DNA of 64,000 bases. Source: JAHFTW01 sp038046785. Lineage in GTDB: Archaea > Thermoplasmatota > E2 > JACPAO01 > JAHFTW01. Where the stretch lies: the NCBI GenBank assembly GCA_038046785.1, contig JBBSVM010000004.1, positions 186,001 through 250,000 of the forward strand, read 5' to 3'. This document shows, piece by piece, positions 59,731 through 64,000 of the stretch; position 1 is the stretch's first letter; the number at the start of each line of letters is the position of its first letter. The position numbers and the translations under genes are program-made. Under the pieces are notes generated by a model. That model saw nothing but the letters and a program-made list of their open reading frames with translations. It did not search any database and was not told the DNA's origin.

Positions 59731-61203
59731 ATGGCGGACGAGCCCCTGTTCGAGGATGAGAAGTTTCACGACGCCTGCGGCACCGTCGGCATGGCGCTCG
59801 ACCAGGATGTCGCGCCATTCCTCTACTTCGCGATGCAGAGCCTGCAGCACCGTGGCCAGGAATCGTGCGGCATGACGACGCTCGACGGCCTCTACGAACT
59901 CAAGACGCACAAAGCGATGGGTCTCGTGGACCAGGTGTTCGACCCCGCCATCGTCAAGAAACTGCGCGGCCACACCGGCATCGGTCACACCCGCTATTCG
60001 ACGTCGGCCGGTTCGACGGAGGAGAATGCGCAGCCCCAGGTCGTCATGTCGGCGCAGGGCGGCATTGCGCTCGCCCACAACGGCAACATCCCCAACACCG
60101 ACTCCCTCATCGAGGAGCTGAAGGCAAAAGGCTGGGCCTTCTCCTCCGGCAACGACACCGAGGTGGTCGTCCGTCTCCTCGCCAACAAGCTCACCAAGCA
60201 CAACGGCAACCATGTCGGCGCCATCCAGGAGACGATGGGTCGGCTCCAGGGCAGCTTCGCCTTCTCGCTCCTCATCGGCTCCGAACTCTACGGCGTGCGC
60301 GACCCATGGGGCATCAAACCGCTCTGCATCGGCGAGCTCAAGGGGTCCAAAGGCGGCCCGACCGGCTTCATGATCGCCAGCGAATCGGTCGCCCTCGACG
60401 TCGTCGGCGCCACATTCGTGCGCGACGTCAAGCCGGGCGAGGTGGTGCGCGTGCGCAAAGGCAAGGTGGAGACCGTTGCCCTGCTTGCCGCGCCGAAACC
60501 TGCGCGATGCTTCTTCGAATACGTCTACTTCGCCCGCCCCGACGCCTGGATGGACGGCCGCCTCAACCAGGAAGTGCGCGAATCCATTGGCCGCATCCTC
60601 GCCAAAGAAGCCCCCGCCGATGCCGACATCGTCGTGCCGGTCCCCGACTCCGGCCGCAGCCACGCGCAAGGCTTCGCGCAGGCGGCAGGCTTGCCCTACC
60701 AGGAGGGGCTGATGAAAAACCGCTACGTCCACCGCACCTTCATCATGCCAACCCAGGAAGTGCGCGAGCTCAACGTCCGGTTGAAGCTCAACCCGATGAA
60801 GCACATCCTCGAAGGCAAACGCGTCGTCCTCATGGATGACTCCATCGTCCGCGGCACCACCATGAAGCGCATCGTGCAGATGGTGCGCGACGCCGGCGCC
60901 AAGGAGGTCCATGTCCGCATCGGCTGCCCGCCCATCGTCGCTCCCTGCTACCTCGGCATCGACATGAACACGCGCGACCAGTTGGTTGGCGCCAGCAAGT
61001 CGGTGAAGGAAATTGAGACGATGATTGGCGCCGACTCGCTCGCCTACATCAGCCACCAGGGACTCTACCAGGCACTCGGGTTCAAGGAAGAAGAACTCTG
61101 CACCGGCTGCATCACCGGCCGCTACCCGGTCCCGGTCCCGGGCGAAAAGCTGCGCGACGGAACCCAGGTGCCGGGCACGCCGCCGACACCCGTTTGCTGC
61201 TGA
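59731..61203 (+). CDS. purF: Amidophosphoribosyltransferase (PurF)
   Basis: 490 residues. A short propeptide (MADEPLFEDEKFHDA) precedes the nucleophile Cys of CGTVGMA. YFAMQSLQHRGQESCG and TGIGHTRYST belong to the glutaminase domain; the PRPP loop is VVLMDDSIVRGTTMK. Cysteines in PPIVAPCYLGID and CTGCITGRYP mark the Fe-S type. The ATG was chosen by homology; a CCTATATG box lies at about 59671, and a GTG at 59695 is possible. First step of purine synthesis. Confidence 0.95.
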   Translation: MADEPLFEDEKFHDACGTVGMALDQDVAPFLYFAMQSLQHRGQESCGMTTLDGLYELKTHKAMGLVDQVFDPAIVKKLRGHTGIGHTRYSTSAGSTEENAQPQVVMSAQGGIALAHNGNIPNTDSLIEELKAKGWAFSSGNDTEVVVRLLANKLTKHNGNHVGAIQETMGRLQGSFAFSLLIGSELYGVRDPWGIKPLCIGELKGSKGGPTGFMIASESVALDVVGATFVRDVKPGEVVRVRKGKVETVALLAAPKPARCFFEYVYFARPDAWMDGRLNQEVRESIGRILAKEAPADADIVVPVPDSGRSHAQGFAQAAGLPYQEGLMKNRYVHRTFIMPTQEVRELNVRLKLNPMKHILEGKRVVLMDDSIVRGTTMKRIVQMVRDAGAKEVHVRIGCPPIVAPCYLGIDMNTRDQLVGASKSVKEIETMIGADSLAYISHQGLYQALGFKEEELCTGCITGRYPVPVPGEKLRDGTQVPGTPPTPVCC

Positions 61204-61205
61204 AC

Positions 61206-61751
61206 ATGCCCGACGTGACCCCGTCCGCCGACGTTCCCGAAAGCGACGGAGCGCGTGAGCTGCGCATGCAGCGCGCCGAGCTGGAGCGGGAGTTCGAGGA
61301 GAAACTGCGCGACCTGAAAGCGCAGGAGCGACGCCGCGTGGAAGCGCTGCGGCGTGACCGCGAAGAATGGGAGGCGACGCGACGCGCCACACAGAGCGAC
61401 CTCGCCAACCGTGCCGAGGCGGTGCGGCGAGCCGAAGAGCGCCACAAGCAAGACGTCGATGCACTGCGCAAGGCGCGCGCCGAGCTGGAGCGCCTGCGAG
61501 CGGAGGCGGGCGGGCGCGAGGCGGCCCGCATCGAGGCGAAGGCGGGTCAGGCGAAGCTGGCCGCGAAAGTCGAGACCCTCAGGAGTTCGCGCACCCGTTC
61601 CGGCCCCATTCTCGCCGTCGGGGCTGCCGCACTTACCGGTTGCCTGGTTGCCACGCTCATTGCGCCCGGTGCCGTGGTCGTCATCGCGGCGCTCGGACTT
61701 TTCGCGCTGCTGGCCCTGGCGCTCGGACGGCGCGGCAGAACTCCGCCCTGA
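61206..61751 (+). CDS. Coiled-coil membrane protein
   Basis: 181 residues. Residues about 16-125 are a long charged coiled coil (repeats such as ELEREFEEKLRDLKAQERRR), then two adjacent membrane helices (about 135-155 and 157-175). The protein is likely tethered to the membrane by the C-terminal hairpin with the coil in the cytoplasm. Starts 2 bp after the purF stop, so probably co-transcribed. No family recognised. Confidence 0.65.
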   Translation: MPDVTPSADVPESDGARELRMQRAELEREFEEKLRDLKAQERRRVEALRRDREEWEATRRATQSDLANRAEAVRRAEERHKQDVDALRKARAELERLRAEAGGREAARIEAKAGQAKLAAKVETLRSSRTRSGPILAVGAAALTGCLVATLIAPGAVVVIAALGLFALLALALGRRGRTPP

Positions 61752-61787
61752 CCCATCCATTCATCCAGCACGCCCCATTGAACGACC

Positions 61788-62633
61788 GTGGCCAATCCGG
61801 TCTTGGTGCGCCTCCCCTTCAGCCATTTCTGCCGCAAGGCAGAATGGGGCTTGAGCCAGGCGGGCATTGCGTACAGCACCCTTGATGTTGGCCTTTTTGG
61901 CCTGCGCCGATTGCGCCGCATCAACCCGGAGGGCACTGTGCCCATCCTCGTCGATGGCGATGCCCTGATTGTCGGAGCTGGCCGCATTCTCCTCTGGGCC
62001 GACGCCCACAAAGCGCCCAACGCACCCGCCCTCTACCCCATCGAGGCGACCTCCGACGTCGCGGCGTGGGAAACTTGGGCGGACACCACCATCGGTCCGG
62101 TGGCGCGCCGTGAAGCGTACCGCGCCCTGCTCGCCAACCCTCGGCTTGCGCGTGGCCACGGCCTACCTTGGTGGAGCCGGACGCCTGCAGCGCGCCGCAT
62201 CTACCTCGGCGTCCTCAAGACCCTCAAGGCGCGCCGCTTCGACGACGCGGACGCCAAGGCCGTTCCAATCATCTTGGAGAAGGTCTCGCGTCGCTTGGCA
62301 AGCTCGCCGTTCCTTTTCGGAACCAAACCGACGGCGGCTGACATCGCCACGGCCGCACTTCTCGAACCGCTCGTAGTCTCGGCGCCGCAGCGCGGCTACG
62401 CCCAAATCCTCGGCTGGTCCGCGGTCGAAGCGTTCGTCACGCGGGTTCGCCCCGCTCGGACAACCTCCACGGGCGGGCGCAGGATGACTTCGGCGGCGCT
62501 CCATCGGCTTGCCGACCTCGCCGCACGCCAGCCTCCTGCAGCGACGGCGGCTCTGCGCTGCGAATGTGGCGCTCCCGATGCTCGGACCATCGCGACCCAA
62601 GCGGAGTTGGCGGGTCTTTCAATGCCCGCGTGA
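61788..62633 (+). CDS. Glutathione S-transferase-like protein
   Basis: 281 residues; GTG start. Thioredoxin-fold N terminus (VLVRLPFSHFCRKAEWGLSQAGIAY, then NPEGTVPILVDGDALIVGAG, with the cis-Pro) and an alpha-helical C terminus (AWETWADTTIGPV ... SSPFLFGTKPTAADIATAALLEP) as in GSTs. Glutathione use in archaea is unusual, so the thiol partner is uncertain. Ends directly against the convergent peroxiredoxin gene with no base between. Confidence 0.75.
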   Translation: MANPVLVRLPFSHFCRKAEWGLSQAGIAYSTLDVGLFGLRRLRRINPEGTVPILVDGDALIVGAGRILLWADAHKAPNAPALYPIEATSDVAAWETWADTTIGPVARREAYRALLANPRLARGHGLPWWSRTPAARRIYLGVLKTLKARRFDDADAKAVPIILEKVSRRLASSPFLFGTKPTAADIATAALLEPLVVSAPQRGYAQILGWSAVEAFVTRVRPARTTSTGGRRMTSAALHRLADLAARQPPAATAALRCECGAPDARTIATQAELAGLSMPA

Positions 62634-63266
62634 CTACTTCGCCTTCAGAGTGACCTTCGCCTTGGCGCCATTGCTGTTCTTGGCACCGAAATAAGCCTGC
62701 GACTTCACCGGGTCGGCCGTCATCGCGAGTTCACCGGGTTTCCAGTCGGCGGGGCAGACCTCGCCGTGCGTCTCAAAGTGGGCAAGGGCGTCCACGGTGC
62801 GGATGGCCTCATCGACGCTGCGGCCAAGCGGGTGGTCGTTGACGAGGGCGTGCCGGACGATGCCCTTGGCGTCGATGAGGTAGAGGCCGCGGTAGGCGGT
62901 GCCGTCGGGGGCGAGGCAGTCGTACGCGGTGGCAATCTCCTTCTTGAGGTCGGAGACGAGCGGGTACTGGATGGTGCCGAGGCCGCCCTGGTTGCGCGGG
63001 GTGTTCTTCCACGCCAGGTGGCTGTACTCGGAATCCACGGAGACGCCGACGACCTGGACGTTGCGCGACTCGAACTCCTTGATGCGGTCCGAGAACGCGA
63101 TGATTTCGGTGGGGCAGACGAAGGTGAAATCGAGAGGATAGAAGAAGAGCAGCGTGACCTTCGGCTTCTTCGAGGTCCAGTTCGAGCTGAGCTTGTAGTC
63201 GACGAAGTCTTGGCCGATGACGGCCTTGGCGGTGAAGTCAGGGGCGGTTTTTCCAACGAGAACCAT
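62634..63266 (-). CDS. 2-Cys peroxiredoxin
   Basis: 210 residues. Peroxidatic Cys in FFYPLDFTFVCPTEIIAF (near residue 56) and resolving Cys in THGEVCPADWKPG (near 174): typical 2-Cys Prx/AhpC type. GVSVDSEYSHLAW and GLYLIDAKGIVRH are family segments. ATG at 63266 is 26 nt from a GAAATC box (63289-63294); the open frame beyond it is not coding. Reduces peroxides with thioredoxin, possibly through trxB. Confidence 0.95.
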   Translation of the reverse strand: MVLVGKTAPDFTAKAVIGQDFVDYKLSSNWTSKKPKVTLLFFYPLDFTFVCPTEIIAFSDRIKEFESRNVQVVGVSVDSEYSHLAWKNTPRNQGGLGTIQYPLVSDLKKEIATAYDCLAPDGTAYRGLYLIDAKGIVRHALVNDHPLGRSVDEAIRTVDALAHFETHGEVCPADWKPGELAMTADPVKSQAYFGAKNSNGAKAKVTLKAK

Positions 63267-63339
63267 GGGTTGCGCGACTTGGGGGCGCGATTTCAGGGTT
63301 TGGGAGCCGGCGGACTCGTCCAAATGCTGGGCCGCCGCA

Positions 63340-63882
63340 TCATCCAACCGTGCTGTTCGCCACGAAGAAGGTGACCCGGACTTCTGCGTTCGTGCCAATC
63401 AAGCTGAAGGCGAATGTCCACTCCCCCGCCTCGAACTCAACGCCCTGGCTGAGATGCCTCGTTACGCCATTGGTCGCGGCAATCGGTCCGGAGGCTGCGC
63501 CGTCGATTACCGTGGTTTTTCCAGAAGGTGCCGTCATGGTGAGGGCGTCCTTGAATTGCCCCTGCGCGTCCAGTTCTTGGTTGACGAGGTACGCAGGGGC
63601 AGTGTTGGAGATCGTGACGTTTGCCAAAAGCTGGTTTCCGCCCTCTGGCACCGTGACGGTCACGGCCGAGGGGGAGGTGGTTGGATTCATCGTGTAGGTC
63701 TCGTTGAACACTTCACGCGCCACAAAGGCGGCAACCGGAGCGGAGGGCTTCGGTTCGACCATGCCGCTGGAGATCTCCGGTTGGTTCGAAGGGCTGCCAG
63801 AGGTCGTCGGATTCGACGGCGAGGCGCATCCTGCGACAAGAAGGGATGCGACAAGGACAAGGAGCCCGAGCTGTCGTGGCAT
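63340..63882 (-). CDS. Predicted lipoprotein of unknown function
   Basis: 180 residues. Lipobox LLVAGCASP after a 17-residue signal, then a Ser/Thr/Pro-rich linker and a beta-rich domain (VTVTVPEGGNQLLANVTISNT) that may be Ig-like. No known family. CCTTAA box (63906-63911) centred 27 nt before the ATG. Confidence 0.65.
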   Translation of the reverse strand: MPRQLGLLVLVASLLVAGCASPSNPTTSGSPSNQPEISSGMVEPKPSAPVAAFVAREVFNETYTMNPTTSPSAVTVTVPEGGNQLLANVTISNTAPAYLVNQELDAQGQFKDALTMTAPSGKTTVIDGAASGPIAATNGVTRHLSQGVEFEAGEWTFAFSLIGTNAEVRVTFFVANSTVG

Positions 63883-64000
63883 GCTCGGTAGGCTTCACGA
63901 CGAGGCCTTAACCTGATTGGTGAGTCCGTCCAACCCATGTAAGGTGCTTTTGAATCTCGGCGCCGCCGACCCCGATATTAGCATCTTCGAAGATGCACCA
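63883..64000. other. Right-end intergenic region with a perfect palindrome
   Basis: 118 bp up to the window edge. Contains the promoter of the lipoprotein gene and GCATCTTCGAAGATGC, a perfect 16-bp palindrome at 63981-63996, preceded by GATATTAG. Probably the control region of a gene beyond the edge. Confidence 0.4.

Noticed and set aside
1..64000. CRISPR array, rRNA, restriction or defence island
   Set aside because: No regularly spaced direct repeats, no rRNA-like stretch and no defence gene set; HerA lies with housekeeping genes.

Overview
The window is a GC-rich, densely packed chromosomal stretch from an archaeon. The archaeal marks are a GHMP-type shikimate kinase, 3-dehydroquinate synthase II with ADTH synthase, an archaeal UMP kinase, an exosome Csl4-like subunit, HerA, a Hef helicase-nuclease, MfnA, UPF0147 and DUF357 proteins, and archaeal-type PheS. 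TATA-like boxes repeatedly lie 25-28 nt upstream of the start codon, which points to leaderless transcripts. The gene mix (an 11-subunit-type complex I without an NADH module in view, a desaturase, many lipobox proteins) suggests an uncultivated Thermoplasmatota-like lineage. The phylum is inference; the domain Archaea is well supported.

Layout. 1-10667: start of a divergent MidA-like methyltransferase, then a tight complex I operon nuoA-(33-codon ORF)-B-C-D-H-I-J1-J2-K-L-M-N. 10714-15202: Nfu scaffold, multipass membrane protein, Ogt, glutamate dehydrogenase with a coupled small membrane protein, and a lipoprotein. 15304-24226: arginine biosynthesis, argCJBD and argGHF, split by a reverse-strand ACT-domain regulator. 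24262-27329: PlsC-like acyltransferase, lipase-like hydrolase, small membrane protein and a HisI-like protein. 27376-33858: a reverse-strand six-gene operon encoding seven activities from ADTH synthesis to chorismate, facing a divergent ACT-domain regulator (33964-34464). 34539-39977: VOC protein, pheS, Zn-ribbon protein, pyrH, a 39-residue membrane peptide, csl4, rpiA and a D-amino-acid-oxidase-like enzyme. 40004-42173: BNR-repeat lipoprotein and lipB. 42174-43699: an AT-rich island with a serine recombinase and several strong dyads. 43700-50065: DUF357, HerA, UPF0147, Hef, MfnA. 50062-64000: purine salvage and synthesis (hpt, purC, purF), patatin, thioredoxin reductase, LVIVD and subtilisin lipoproteins, fatty-acid desaturase with a divergent HxlR regulator, beta-carbonic anhydrase, GST-like protein, peroxiredoxin and a lipoprotein.

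How it fits together. The clusters cover respiration, nitrogen assimilation, arginine and aromatic amino-acid synthesis, purine metabolism and redox defence. Genes inside operons are joined by ATGA, GTGA, TTGA, TGATG or TAATG overlaps. Four copies of an imperfect palindromic repeat (left arm close to GTCGCAGATTTCRCAGAT) are present: three just 3' of genes and one inside the argH reading frame.

The most unusual points are the argH-internal repeat, a HerA ATPase whose C terminus carries the endonuclease III-type C-X6-C-X2-C-X5-C motif, amino-acid clusters each paired with an opposing ACT regulator, the recombinase island with structured DNA, and acyl-lipid enzymes in an archaeon. No tRNA, rRNA or CRISPR array was found.
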